The position numbers and the translations under genes were made by a program. From Pedobacter sp. FW305-3-2-15-E-R2A2 (GTDB lineage Bacteria > Bacteroidota > Bacteroidia > Sphingobacteriales > Sphingobacteriaceae): DNA of 64,000 bases. Numbering within the stretch: position 1 is the stretch's first letter; each line of letters opens with the position of its first letter. The notes beneath the pieces are model-generated. The model saw only the letters and a program-made list of their open reading frames with translations. It ran no database searches and was not told the origin of the DNA. The stretch is from assembly GCF_038446955.1 (NCBI RefSeq), contig NZ_CP151803.1:3162001-3226000 (forward strand), read 5' to 3'. Below, piece by piece: positions 39,301 through 45,715 of the stretch.

Positions 39301-41505
39301 CCAATATTTAATACCAGAATTTATATTTGTGATTCCAAAGGACGGTTAAGTCCTTTTGGTATTCCAGGTGAGATTTGCATCGCTGGAGCAGGTCTTGCCA
39401 GAGGGTATTTGAACCGACGGGAGCTCACTGCTGAGAAATTTGTTCCCAATCCTTACCAGACTGAAGCAGAAATACTACAGGGAACCAATGAAAGGATGTA
39501 CCTGACCGGAGATCAGGGACGCTGGCTTGCAGATGGTAATATTGAATTTCTGGGTCGCAAAGACGACCAGGTCAAGATCCGTGGACATCGCATTGAGCTT
39601 GGGGAGATTGAAAGGACAATTCTGGATTATCCTGAGGTGGATTCGGTGGTTGTCATTGCCCGAATAGATATTTCTGAAGATAATGAACTTGTGGCTTATG
39701 TGGTAGGTAAAGTACCACTCTTGTCGGAGGATATCAGATCCTATCTGGAAAATTTACTGCCGTCATATATGCTACCAGGATATTATGTCCAGTTGGAATC
39801 TCTTCCGTTGACTACCAATGGTAAGATAAACAGAGAGGCATTACCTAAACCTGATGATTTAGGGATGGACCATGGAATTCTGTATGTTGCTCCGGTTAGT
39901 CCTGTAGAGCATAAACTAACAGAAATCTGGAGTGAAATCCTGAGGATTCCTAAGGAACGTATTGGTATTTATGATAATTTTCTGGCACTTGGAGGTAATT
40001 CTTTAAAGGCGATGAGAGCGGTTAAATTAATACGGGATAGCTTTAAATTATCCTTGCCATTAAAGGTCTTTTTTGCTAAGAATATTATTCATGATATTGC
40101 CATTTACATCCACAAAACAGCGCCGGAAAACATAGCTCATATTTCCAGTGATCTGGACGATTCAAATGAGTTGTTTGATATTTCATTTAATCAGTTAATG
40201 TATTTTTCAAACTGGCTTAAACTGGAGAATCACACAGTCGTATCTACCTATAAATTCAGTTCGATTAATTTGGATACATTAAAATTAGCTATTCTGAAAT
40301 TAGTAGAGCGGCATGAGGTATTACGGACTGAATTTGTAATGTCAGATGGTAAAATTTATCAAAAGATAATTCCTCTTGATGCGCTAAATTTTAATATCAT
40401 TTCCTACGATGGAAAAAAGTCATTAAAAGACTTAAATCATATCGTCGATAAAAGACTTTCTGAAACATTCGATCTGTTCTCCAGTCCGCTATTTTACATT
40501 GAAATATGCAGAATGAAAAATGGCGAATATTACCTGATACTTACGTTGCACCATATTCTTTGTGATGCATATTCTGCAGGAATCGTAAGAAAAGAACTAC
40601 CCATACTTTACGATGCGATGGAAGGAAGAGCCGATTTATTGAAAGAATTAAAATATCAGTATAAGAATTTTGCACATTGGCAAAATCAGTTTGTGAAAAC
40701 AATAGAGGGCGAGCATCACAAATCATACTGGATAAATAAGTTAAAAGGCTTTGATGAAAAAGTTAAATTCCCATATTCAGAAAACAGAAAGAAAAACAGC
40801 TATTTAAGTCATTCAATTGAAACAATTGAAGGCCAGTTTTTTGAGGATATTAAAAACTATACTCAAAAACAGAACCTGACTTATGCTTCATTGCTTTTAG
40901 GTACTTTGGTTCTGATGATCAATAAATTGTCTGGTCAGGATGATCTTACAATTTTAACTCAATCGTCTGGAAGAAATTCAAGATTTTATAATGAGCTGGA
41001 TGTGACCGGGCTATACGGTAATTTTACCAATTTGTTAATGGTAAGAAATAAAGTTAGTAGTGATATTTCGATAAATGAGTTTTTTCAAAATGTGTTAAAT
41101 GGGTATCTTGATGATTTAAGTCATGATGCTTATCCTATGGATAAACTGCTTAAGGAACTACCAGCTAAAAATACCACATCTTTCCTGGAATCGACAGTCG
41201 TATTTAACTATCATAACTATGATTATTTGAATGAGATTGTTTATTCAAAGGTAGATAAGCATATCAAAAAGATGTCTTCACTTGATCATGAAATCAGTAA
41301 TGCGCTGGTAATGCCTGTAACTGAAATGACGAATAGTTTGCGCTTACATTTTGTTTTTAACAGGAAGTATTTTAAACAAAGCCAGGTCAAAGGAATTAAA
41401 ACACTTTATATGTCCATTTTAAATCAGGTCATACTTAATCCGGACCTGCTGATTGATGACATTCCATATGTTGAAGCGTCTAGAGAGGTAAATATAGTTC
41501 TCTGA
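30355..41505 (+). CDS. Nonribosomal peptide synthetase, TubC-C-A-PCP-C-A-PCP-C-A-PCP-C
   Basis: This 3716-residue synthetase starts with a TubC-type docking helix bundle (1-58). Domains in order are C1 (HH at 206-207), A1 (SGSTG from Tyr670), PCP1 (Ser1074), C2 (HH 1263-1264), A2 (Tyr1744), PCP2 (Ser2143), C3 (HH 2359-2360), A3 (Tyr2818), PCP3 (Ser3216) and a terminal C4 (HH 3399-3400). All condensation domains keep the two His and the Asp; C4 reads HHILCDA. Adenylation codes read by eye are Ser-like for A1 and Asn for A2 and A3. There is no epimerase or thioesterase. The docking domain implies an upstream partner protein, probably from the second operon. The first two modules are G+C richer than the rest and nearly duplicate parts of NRPS 2. 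The gene heads an operon with tailoring and export genes. Confidence 0.95.
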   Translation: MIEDFIDQLIQLDINIELFNQNKLRIREGSIKISSDILKEIESKKKEIVIYLKKNKSIRLFSPIPLVDQSSEYVLSSSQRRLWILSQFSDGNVAYNMPGVYVFEGALDMAGLSHAFSALIERHEILRTVFRDNESGDVCQVILSTEELGFSIAETDLQEVAGQQEQVQELIAKDFRGTFDLALGPLLRAGVYRLEADRWVFTYVMHHIISDGWSMEILIKELLAYYNAYVHGSELVLSALRIQYKDYSAWQQKELNEGVLSRHRSYWLQQLSGTVPVLNLATDRPRPLVKTYNGGQVHVALDELAVSGLRVLVQSAGATDFMGVLAAVNALLYRYSGQDDLIVGSPIAGRNHSDLEDQIGFYVNTLALRSRIGEGESYRSLLEQTREITLGAYEHQVYPFDELVNDLRLPVDRSRNPLFDVMVELQHVESSQETESEVNKIQINSYTHVVSKFDLRFVFYAGTSGLSLLIEYNSDLYDRDTITRMGSHLSLLLSEMVDSPEAPISTLSYLSAAEREQLLSDFNATDAPYPADQTLVSLFKEQVLLRPSAIAVVYQEKALSYAEVDAASNRLAHYLLSAHVIGKDTLIGIRLERSEWMILVILGILKSGGAYVPIDPEYPQDRVDYIVGDSGCVLVIDSEWLSEFLLEGASFSEDEVIVERKASDLAYVIYTSGSTGLPKGVMVEHGGVINRIDWMWRYYGFSSSLVVLQKTSYTFDVSVGEIFMPLCWGAKMILCSGGDVAVPERILRLITEHGVSYVHFVAGMLNSFMSWAFEQEDVALRLSSLTALVTSGEALSLDTVQKWYRKLSVPIYNLYGPTEASIEVTHYEPLAADQLVPIGKPISNIQIYIVERHGDLSPVGVAGEICIAGVGVARGYLNRPELSAEKFVPNPYQRAEEKLQGLNERMYLTGDQGRWLSDGNIEFLGRKDDQVKIRGYRIEPGEIENALQGYPGMVSAVVVARKGTSAEQELIAYVVSGSVLVIQELRAYLGSKLPSYMVPSHYVQLDSLPLNASGKTDRKALPDPEGLGMASGVAYVAPRTEPEEKLAAIWSELLEVPQERIGIDDDFLNLGGHSLKMIRLSSQIYKIFGVKTGLQELFSKTTLCAQAALITAGKKEAFSDIPLVDLSSDYVLSSSQRRLWILSQFGDGNMAYNIPGVHLFEGTLDLGGLSHAFTALIERHEILRTVFRNNESGDIRQVVLSASESGFKISEHDLTEASDQQDRVHELIAKDFRETFNLALGPLLRAGVYRLGADRWVFTYVMHHIISDGWSMEILIKELLAYYNAYVSGSALELSGLRIQYKDYAAWQQNELNGASLSRHRSYWQQQLSGTLPVLELATDRPRPAVKTYNGGQVQVTFDQSVLLGLQSLMQSEGTTLFMGVLAGVNALLYRYSGQDDLIVGSPIAGRNHSDLEDQIGFYINTLVLRSRIGEGESYRSLLEQTREVTLGAYEHQVYPFDELVSDLRLATDQSRNPLFDVLVELQHVSDSGESGNRLGDVQVSGYNSGGMDVMSKFDLRFIFQSGQGEELHLNIEYNRDLYDRETVIRMGGHLNALLSEMIISPDAAFSGLDYLSIAEREQLLYGFNATDVSYPAGQTVVSMFREQVLLDPAAIAVVYRDRELSYAEVDAASDRLAHHLVSSHGIGADVLVGLLVERSDWMIIGLLGILKSGGAYVPIDPAYPKERIRYMVEDAGIGLLLTQTDYMFELDYYQGALFAVDVQLSGLDEVSGELLPCRASDLAYVIYTSGSTGQPKGVMIEHGSLMNYLNWCSGYYFDDGLSGHFGLYTSLSFDLTVTSIFCGLLSGRGLFVYDQDQELGSILSDSFSSSRGIDSIKLTPSHIEVLKHSGLVSGNISCAIVGGEEVSVAHVDVLKGINSDMRIYNEYGPTESTVGCIVRELQNDGSRILIGKPVSNTRIYITDRDGGLTAVGVAGEICISGAGLARGYLNRAELSAEKFVPNPYQLAEEKLQGINERMYLTGDQGRWLSDGNIEFLGRKDDQVKIRGYRIELGEIEGVLQGYPDMVSVVVIARKGVSGVRELTAYVVSGSVLVIQELRAYLGSRLPSYMVPSHYVQLDSLPLNANGKTDRKALPDPEGMGMASGVVYVAPRTEMEEKLAAIWSEVLNIPKERIGIHDSFFDLGGDSIKVLRMLFEVKSQLDLYVEVAIVYNHDTISKIVSYNHDHATLIKQKNNDDRDAESYIIEELGHLKEEFVHLGSNTENVEDIYPMSDIEIGMVFESQINEGLGVYHDQKVFFRSFIDFNIIQFENALQLMVEKHPILRTCFNLDELSKPVQIVFKQIPVDVYYKDISANTREEQEIKIQFFLKSSLDTHFDVTNAPLWNMSAFNLGNNNVLFVLQTHHAILDGWSEMSFVTELNNIYVELGKDAHYKPDKLESSYRDSVIKNEIDNRDPVIRDFWKKELLGFNRLNLFTEQEKFDNWFNVLDKNSFNQLEEAAKKLNTSVKVISLSAFTYLLRALSNDNEITTGLVTNNRPALEDGDKILGCFLNTVPLCLSIEESQTSGAYLQKVASKLNELKNYERLSILQIANLHDQQLTSPNPFFDTLFNYVDFHILDSLDEQLSDKKTENLELPKVSSFIRGNTFFDLDVNKTGGSLLLSFTLRKKTVFGYSAQEIGALYLKILNYLVEFPKATLQDISYLSDRENEQLLKEFNATEAAYPTDTTLVDLFEEQVLRTPDAIAVVFEEKALNYSALNEISNRLAHYLRSTHGIVREELIGIMLDRSEQMIIAILGILKSGAAYVPIDPEYPKERIDYMIRDSKCRVVIDEQYMKEFNLISSSYGKDNLATEKTPEDLAYVIYTSGSTGQPKGVMVEHGGLLNYVYWSLGHYFNETSSGNFGLYTSLSFDLTVTSIFCALLRGKRLFIYNQNEELAEILTDSFQRESHVDSIKLTPSHIQLLKHSGITSSSINCAIVGGEQVTSEHVRILKNINPGMRIYNEYGPTESTVGCIIKELQTDEPVLIGKPIFNTRIYICDSKGRLSPFGIPGEICIAGAGLARGYLNRRELTAEKFVPNPYQTEAEILQGTNERMYLTGDQGRWLADGNIEFLGRKDDQVKIRGHRIELGEIERTILDYPEVDSVVVIARIDISEDNELVAYVVGKVPLLSEDIRSYLENLLPSYMLPGYYVQLESLPLTTNGKINREALPKPDDLGMDHGILYVAPVSPVEHKLTEIWSEILRIPKERIGIYDNFLALGGNSLKAMRAVKLIRDSFKLSLPLKVFFAKNIIHDIAIYIHKTAPENIAHISSDLDDSNELFDISFNQLMYFSNWLKLENHTVVSTYKFSSINLDTLKLAILKLVERHEVLRTEFVMSDGKIYQKIIPLDALNFNIISYDGKKSLKDLNHIVDKRLSETFDLFSSPLFYIEICRMKNGEYYLILTLHHILCDAYSAGIVRKELPILYDAMEGRADLLKELKYQYKNFAHWQNQFVKTIEGEHHKSYWINKLKGFDEKVKFPYSENRKKNSYLSHSIETIEGQFFEDIKNYTQKQNLTYASLLLGTLVLMINKLSGQDDLTILTQSSGRNSRFYNELDVTGLYGNFTNLLMVRNKVSSDISINEFFQNVLNGYLDDLSHDAYPMDKLLKELPAKNTTSFLESTVVFNYHNYDYLNEIVYSKVDKHIKKMSSLDHEISNALVMPVTEMTNSLRLHFVFNRKYFKQSQVKGIKTLYMSILNQVILNPDLLIDDIPYVEASREVNIVL
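30535..33700 (+). other. NRPS 1 module 1: C-A-PCP, Ser-like code
   Basis: Pocket residues aligned by eye to the GrsA positions read D-V-G-H-V-S-L-I-E. This matches the serine code (D-V-W-H-L-S-L-I-D) except for Gly in place of Trp at position 239 and two conservative changes. The Gly enlarges the pocket, so a larger hydroxy or amino side chain is possible. The substrate call is weak. Confidence 0.55.
32970..36785 (+). repeat. Segment duplicated in NRPS 2 (copy 1)
   Basis: This segment covers the end of A1, PCP1, C2, A2 and the start of PCP2. It aligns without net gaps to 59605-63420 at a constant offset of 26,635 bases. Long runs in A2 (for example from 35041) are identical, while parts of C2 near 34000 and 34810 are diverged, a mosaic pattern. 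Confidence 0.85.
33715..36870 (+). other. NRPS 1 module 2: C-A-PCP, Asn code
   Basis: The pocket reads D-L-T-K-I-G-E-V-G, the established asparagine code (D-L-T-K-L-G-E-V-G) with one conservative change. The PCP has the LGGDSIK form often found before epimerases, but a condensation domain follows. Most of the module is duplicated in NRPS 2. Confidence 0.8.
37000..40110 (+). other. NRPS 1 module 3: C-A-PCP, Asn code
   Basis: The pocket again reads D-L-T-K-I-G-E-V-G, predicting Asn. The condensation domain opens with DIYPMSDIEIGM and has HHAILDG, so it is of a different subtype from C1 and C2. The nucleotide sequence is AT-richer and more diverged than modules 1 and 2. The PCP motif is LGGNSLKA. 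Confidence 0.8.
40150..41502 (+). other. NRPS 1 terminal condensation domain
   Basis: A complete condensation-like domain ends the protein, with HHILCDA in place of HHxxxDG and no A, PCP or TE after it. It could condense the chain with a free acceptor, cyclise it or release it, as terminal condensation domains do in some systems. Confidence 0.75.
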
Positions 41506-41546
41506 TGATTGAGGAGAAAGTAGTTTGTAATATTAAAATCTAAATT

Positions 41547-43166
41547 ATGAGTATGAAAAACTGGTATTTAAAACCGAATGTAATTATTGAGCCATTAATT
41601 GAAAGATGGTATGCCTGGTCGCATCTAGTTTCACCTGCTACTGCAGCGATGAATATTGTTGGAAGGCATTTAAAAATCATGAATTCTTATATACAATCAC
41701 CTCAGATTCATGCAGCAGCCGTCCTTAATCCAAAAATGCTTGGCGGGCCATTTATGGATTACAAAAAATCGCGTGTTGAAGATATTAAAGCATTGAAGGA
41801 AAGAACGCTGCAGAATCAGTCGAATTCTATTGCGTTGCATCAGGCTATCATCGAGCTTGATAACATGCTGAAAGCAAATGCAAAAGGATATTCCCTCGAA
41901 AATTTATATGATCAGGTTCCGGAATTATTAAAAGGTTATGTGGAGTTGGTTTATGATCTAAATAATAATCCATCGTTCAGACTATTTGAATCATTACTTT
42001 ATTCCAGCGAATATTACAATAAGGCTTCTCAGAGCATTGCTTTGTGGGTTACTGAAAACGACGAACGTCCGTTTTGCCTAAGTACGGCCAGATTAGATGA
42101 ACCTGGTGTTTTACATTTAAATTTACCGCTCGACCACGAAGGGATCGATGCGTTAAGCAAAATGAAAAGAAACCCTTGTTCAATTGATGAAATTGCAAAG
42201 ACGCTGTCTATTGCAGAACAGGATATGGATTTGTTTAAGACCTTCTTTACAGAAGAAAAGCATCCTACCTATGAGAAATATGAAGGACCAAATGTACGTA
42301 TGCGTTATTTTGGACATGCTTGTATACTCATTGAAACCAAAGATATATGCATTTTGGTTGACCCTTTAATTAGCTACTACGGATATGAATCAACTGTTAA
42401 TCATTTCTCAGATATTGATCTGCCTGATGTTATTGATTATGTACTGATTACGCACAATCATCAGGATCATATTCTTTTTGAAACACTGTTGCCATTAAGG
42501 CACAAAATCAAAAAAATTATAGTTCCGAGAACAACCTCAGGATCACTGCAGGATCCGAATTTAAAACTGGTATTTAACCATGCCGGATTTAAAAATGTAA
42601 TCGAAATTGATGAAATGGAGGAATTGAGTTTTGAAAACTGTGTGATCACTGGTATTCCATTTACCGGCGAACATAGTGATCTGAATATCCAGGCAAAAAC
42701 ATGTTTTCATTTAAGTTTCAGTCAGTTCACATTCCTTTTTGTAGCTGATTCCAGGGTAGTTGAATCAAGGTTGTATAAACATATTCACAAGAAAATGGGT
42801 GATGTTGATGTGATATTCCTTGGAATGGAATGTGACGGAGCACCATTATCATGGTTATATGGCCCGTTGTTGTCAGAAGAATTAGCCAGGGACAAAGACC
42901 AGTCAAGGCGACTTTCAGGATCTAATTTTGAAAAAGGCTTTCACCTGGTGGATATATTCAATCCGAAAGAGGTTTATGTATATGCAATGGGACAAGAGCC
43001 GTGGCTTGAATTTATAAGCACCGTAAAATATACTGATGAATCCAATCCAATTGTTCAGTCAAACCTGCTGGTGGAAAAATGTACCGAGCGTGGCATCATT
43101 GCAGAACGGTTATTTGGCGAAAAAGAGATTCTGTATGTTAATGCACCTAAAATGCAGTCAGTCTGA
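41547..43166 (+). CDS. CmlA-type di-iron beta-hydroxylase acting on PCP-bound amino acid
   Basis: This 539-residue protein has an N-terminal domain (about 1-245) and an MBL-fold domain (about 250-530). The metal motif THNHQDH gives His303, His305, Asp307 and His308. Further ligands are Glu375 (TGEHSD), Asp401 (VADSR) and His466 (GFHLVD). The spacings 303-375-401-466 equal those of the CmlA ligands His305, Glu377, Asp403 and His468 as I remember them, with a constant shift of 2. The length is also close to CmlA (about 530). CmlA hydroxylates the beta-carbon of an amino acid held on an NRPS carrier protein using O2 and a di-iron centre. Here Asn is the likeliest target, by the adenylation codes. 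It lies 41 bases after NRPS 1, in the same operon. Confidence 0.9.
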   Translation: MSMKNWYLKPNVIIEPLIERWYAWSHLVSPATAAMNIVGRHLKIMNSYIQSPQIHAAAVLNPKMLGGPFMDYKKSRVEDIKALKERTLQNQSNSIALHQAIIELDNMLKANAKGYSLENLYDQVPELLKGYVELVYDLNNNPSFRLFESLLYSSEYYNKASQSIALWVTENDERPFCLSTARLDEPGVLHLNLPLDHEGIDALSKMKRNPCSIDEIAKTLSIAEQDMDLFKTFFTEEKHPTYEKYEGPNVRMRYFGHACILIETKDICILVDPLISYYGYESTVNHFSDIDLPDVIDYVLITHNHQDHILFETLLPLRHKIKKIIVPRTTSGSLQDPNLKLVFNHAGFKNVIEIDEMEELSFENCVITGIPFTGEHSDLNIQAKTCFHLSFSQFTFLFVADSRVVESRLYKHIHKKMGDVDVIFLGMECDGAPLSWLYGPLLSEELARDKDQSRRLSGSNFEKGFHLVDIFNPKEVYVYAMGQEPWLEFISTVKYTDESNPIVQSNLLVEKCTERGIIAERLFGEKEILYVNAPKMQSV

Positions 43167-43235
43167 CCTCATCATTAAATTCATCTGATAGGGCTTGATC
43201 TCTGTTTAACGAAGGATTTTTTTTAACCTAAAAAA

Positions 43236-44909
43236 ATGAAAAGATTTTTGAAAATTGTTTTTCCACTCATTGGTCGTGCTGGAATAGGGAAGTATATATT
43301 TTTGGGTTTGCTTTCAGGCGTGACTAGTTTTTTGTTTATTAATTTTATCACGAGAGTAGTTGCCATGCTTACCGTAGGTTCATATACTGCGATAAGCCAG
43401 GAGTATCTGATCACTTTTGTTGCGGTAATATTTTTCTATACCTGGTCAAGGAAAGCCCTTGCTTTTTTTAGTGTGAAAATTTCTCAGAAAGTAGTGTGGC
43501 ACCTGAGAAAAGAAATATTAAAATTAACCCTTAATGCAAATTATCAGGCCTTATCTACCAGGAAAAATTTCATTCAGGCCTCCATATTAAGTGACGTGGG
43601 GGCACTGGCGAATGCATCAATCGGCTCAATAGATTTTTTTATTCAAATTGTAATGGCCATTGGATGTCTGATTTATCTCGCCTCCATCTCAGTCATGCTT
43701 TTTTTTCTAACCTTAATCGTTTCCAGCATTGGGATCCTCGTTTATACGTTGTCCACAAAGGAAAATATGAAAAATCTGGTTAGTGCCCGTAAGGTTGAGA
43801 ATGGATTTCATGCAAATCTCAATGCGATTTTAAATGGATTCAAGGAGATTTTTATGGATCCAAATAAAGGAAATTACATCTATGAAGAAAAGGTGTGTAA
43901 AAATGCAGCAGAATCTTCATTTTATCAGGTAACCGCAATAACGGGTTTAATAAACAATCAGATTATAGGACAAATTTTATCTCAGTTGCTAATTACTGCG
44001 GTCTTACTGGTGTTTAGTGTTACTTTAGAAATAAAAGCAAGTAATATTATTGGTTTTATTTTTACGTTGATGTACTTGCTTGGTGCAATTAGTTCTGTGA
44101 TGTCCATATTCCCTTCTATCATGATGGCGAAAGTGGCATCAAATAATCTATTTGATCTGAAAAAAGAACTGGAATCCATTGAATCATTAAGTGATAAAGC
44201 CAGTAACGAGAATTTCTCCAAAATTTTTCAAACAATTGAAACTAAAAACCTTGAATTTATCTATTCACCAGAACTTGGTGATTTTAGTATAGGACCAATT
44301 GATTTTAAAATTTTAAAAGGAGAGACCATCTTTATATATGGCGGAAATGGAAGTGGTAAAACGACTTTCATTTATTCACTACTGGGCTTATGTATTCCGA
44401 CTTCAGGACAAATTTATATCAATGAACTTGCTATAGATAATTCCAATTATCGAAGCTACAGGTCCTTATTCAGCGTAGTATTTAATGATTTTTATCTTTT
44501 TGAGGGAATCATAGGAGTGGAAACTGTTGACGTACACAAATGGGATAAATATTTGAAATTGTTTGAACTTGAGGGTAAAGTTTCTCTGGAAGATGGACAT
44601 TTCTCCTCCACAGACCTTTCTACCGGACAAAGGAAGCGCTTAGCTTTAATCGCAGCACTGCTTGAGGAAAAATCAATTCTTGTCTTAGATGAATGGGCAG
44701 CAGATCAGGACCCTTATTTTAGAAAAAAATTCTATACCGAGATTATCCCTATTCTCAATCAGGATGGGTTTACAATTATCGCAATTACGCATGATGATAA
44801 GTATTATGGTTGTGCGCATAAAGTGTATAAAATGGAGGAAGGAAATCTTATTCTTGAAAACCTGGATTTCAAACCTAATCTGATTTCCAATACCTCATCA
44901 ATTTTTTAA
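43236..44909 (+). CDS. Cyclic-peptide export ABC transporter, PvdE/SyrD type
   Basis: This 557-residue half-transporter has six membrane segments over about 1-310 and one nucleotide-binding domain. It has Walker A GGNGSGKTT, the signature STGQRKRLALIAALLEE and Walker B ILVLDEWAADQDP followed by FRKKFY. The WAADQDP-x-FR-x-x-FY block is the mark of the cyclic peptide exporter family that includes PvdE, which moves acylated ferribactin into the periplasm during pyoverdine synthesis. The likely role here is export of the NRPS product across the inner membrane as a homodimer. It sits 69 bases after the hydroxylase and 59 before the type II thioesterase, inside the biosynthetic operon. Confidence 0.92.
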   Translation: MKRFLKIVFPLIGRAGIGKYIFLGLLSGVTSFLFINFITRVVAMLTVGSYTAISQEYLITFVAVIFFYTWSRKALAFFSVKISQKVVWHLRKEILKLTLNANYQALSTRKNFIQASILSDVGALANASIGSIDFFIQIVMAIGCLIYLASISVMLFFLTLIVSSIGILVYTLSTKENMKNLVSARKVENGFHANLNAILNGFKEIFMDPNKGNYIYEEKVCKNAAESSFYQVTAITGLINNQIIGQILSQLLITAVLLVFSVTLEIKASNIIGFIFTLMYLLGAISSVMSIFPSIMMAKVASNNLFDLKKELESIESLSDKASNENFSKIFQTIETKNLEFIYSPELGDFSIGPIDFKILKGETIFIYGGNGSGKTTFIYSLLGLCIPTSGQIYINELAIDNSNYRSYRSLFSVVFNDFYLFEGIIGVETVDVHKWDKYLKLFELEGKVSLEDGHFSSTDLSTGQRKRLALIAALLEEKSILVLDEWAADQDPYFRKKFYTEIIPILNQDGFTIIAITHDDKYYGCAHKVYKMEEGNLILENLDFKPNLISNTSSIF

Positions 44910-44968
44910 CTGATAGCTTTTGACATAGAAAATATCCAAAGCTCATCTTTTCTGCATATAATTTTCAC

Positions 44969-45700
44969 ATGGAAAAAACACAATTGTTCTTGCTGCATTT
45001 CGCAGGAGGGAGTTCCTATTCTTATGACTTCATTAAACCTTATTTACATGATTTTGAAATTATTCAACTGGAACTTCCGGGAAGAGGGAGGCGAATGGAT
45101 GAAGACCTTATTTTAGACTTCAATATGGCGGCTCAGGATTTATTCCAACAAATTCTGAAAAGAATCACTTCGACTTCCTTTTTTGTATATGGTCATAGTA
45201 TGGGGGCATATCTTGCGCTTAAAATTGTGAGTATGCTGGAAAAAGTGAATAAGCGGGCATCTTATCTTATTGTTAGTGGCAATGCAGGTCCCGGAGTCAA
45301 TGATCCTGTAAAAAGGTACCTGTTGGATAAACATGAATTTAGAAAAGAATTAAAGAGAATCGGGGGCATCCCAAATGAGATTTTTTCTAATGTTGAATTG
45401 CTGGAGTTTTATGAGCCGATATTGAGAGCAGATTTCCAGATCTCGGAGGAGGGAGACTTTAACGATGTTTTACCAGTAAATACCCCTCTTTTTGCCATAA
45501 TGGGAGAGGAAGAAGAAAAAGTAATGAAAATATCAAACTGGGCAAATTTCACCAAACTCAATTTCGATTATCATGTTTTTCCCGGTGATCATTTCTTTAT
45601 TCGGGAACAGGCCGCTGGAATTGCAGATATTCTGAGAAATTGCAAGAAAAAAGCAACTTATTTCAGTGATTTTCCGAGCAGATTTTCAAGTAAAAATTAA
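44969..45700 (+). CDS. Type II thioesterase (NRPS editing)
   Basis: This 243-residue alpha/beta hydrolase opens with FLLHFAGGSSYSY and has ELPGRGRR, both typical of type II thioesterases. The nucleophile elbow is GHSMGA with Ser77 and the catalytic His lies in FPGDHFFIREQ. Such enzymes remove misprimed or stalled acyl groups from carrier proteins and are usually found in NRPS operons. Since NRPS 1 has no thioesterase domain, a role in chain release cannot be excluded, but editing is the normal function. No signal peptide is present, which fits a cytoplasmic role with the synthetases. Confidence 0.92.
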   Translation: MEKTQLFLLHFAGGSSYSYDFIKPYLHDFEIIQLELPGRGRRMDEDLILDFNMAAQDLFQQILKRITSTSFFVYGHSMGAYLALKIVSMLEKVNKRASYLIVSGNAGPGVNDPVKRYLLDKHEFRKELKRIGGIPNEIFSNVELLEFYEPILRADFQISEEGDFNDVLPVNTPLFAIMGEEEEKVMKISNWANFTKLNFDYHVFPGDHFFIREQAAGIADILRNCKKKATYFSDFPSRFSSKN

Positions 45701-45715
45701 ATACTAACAGATCAC

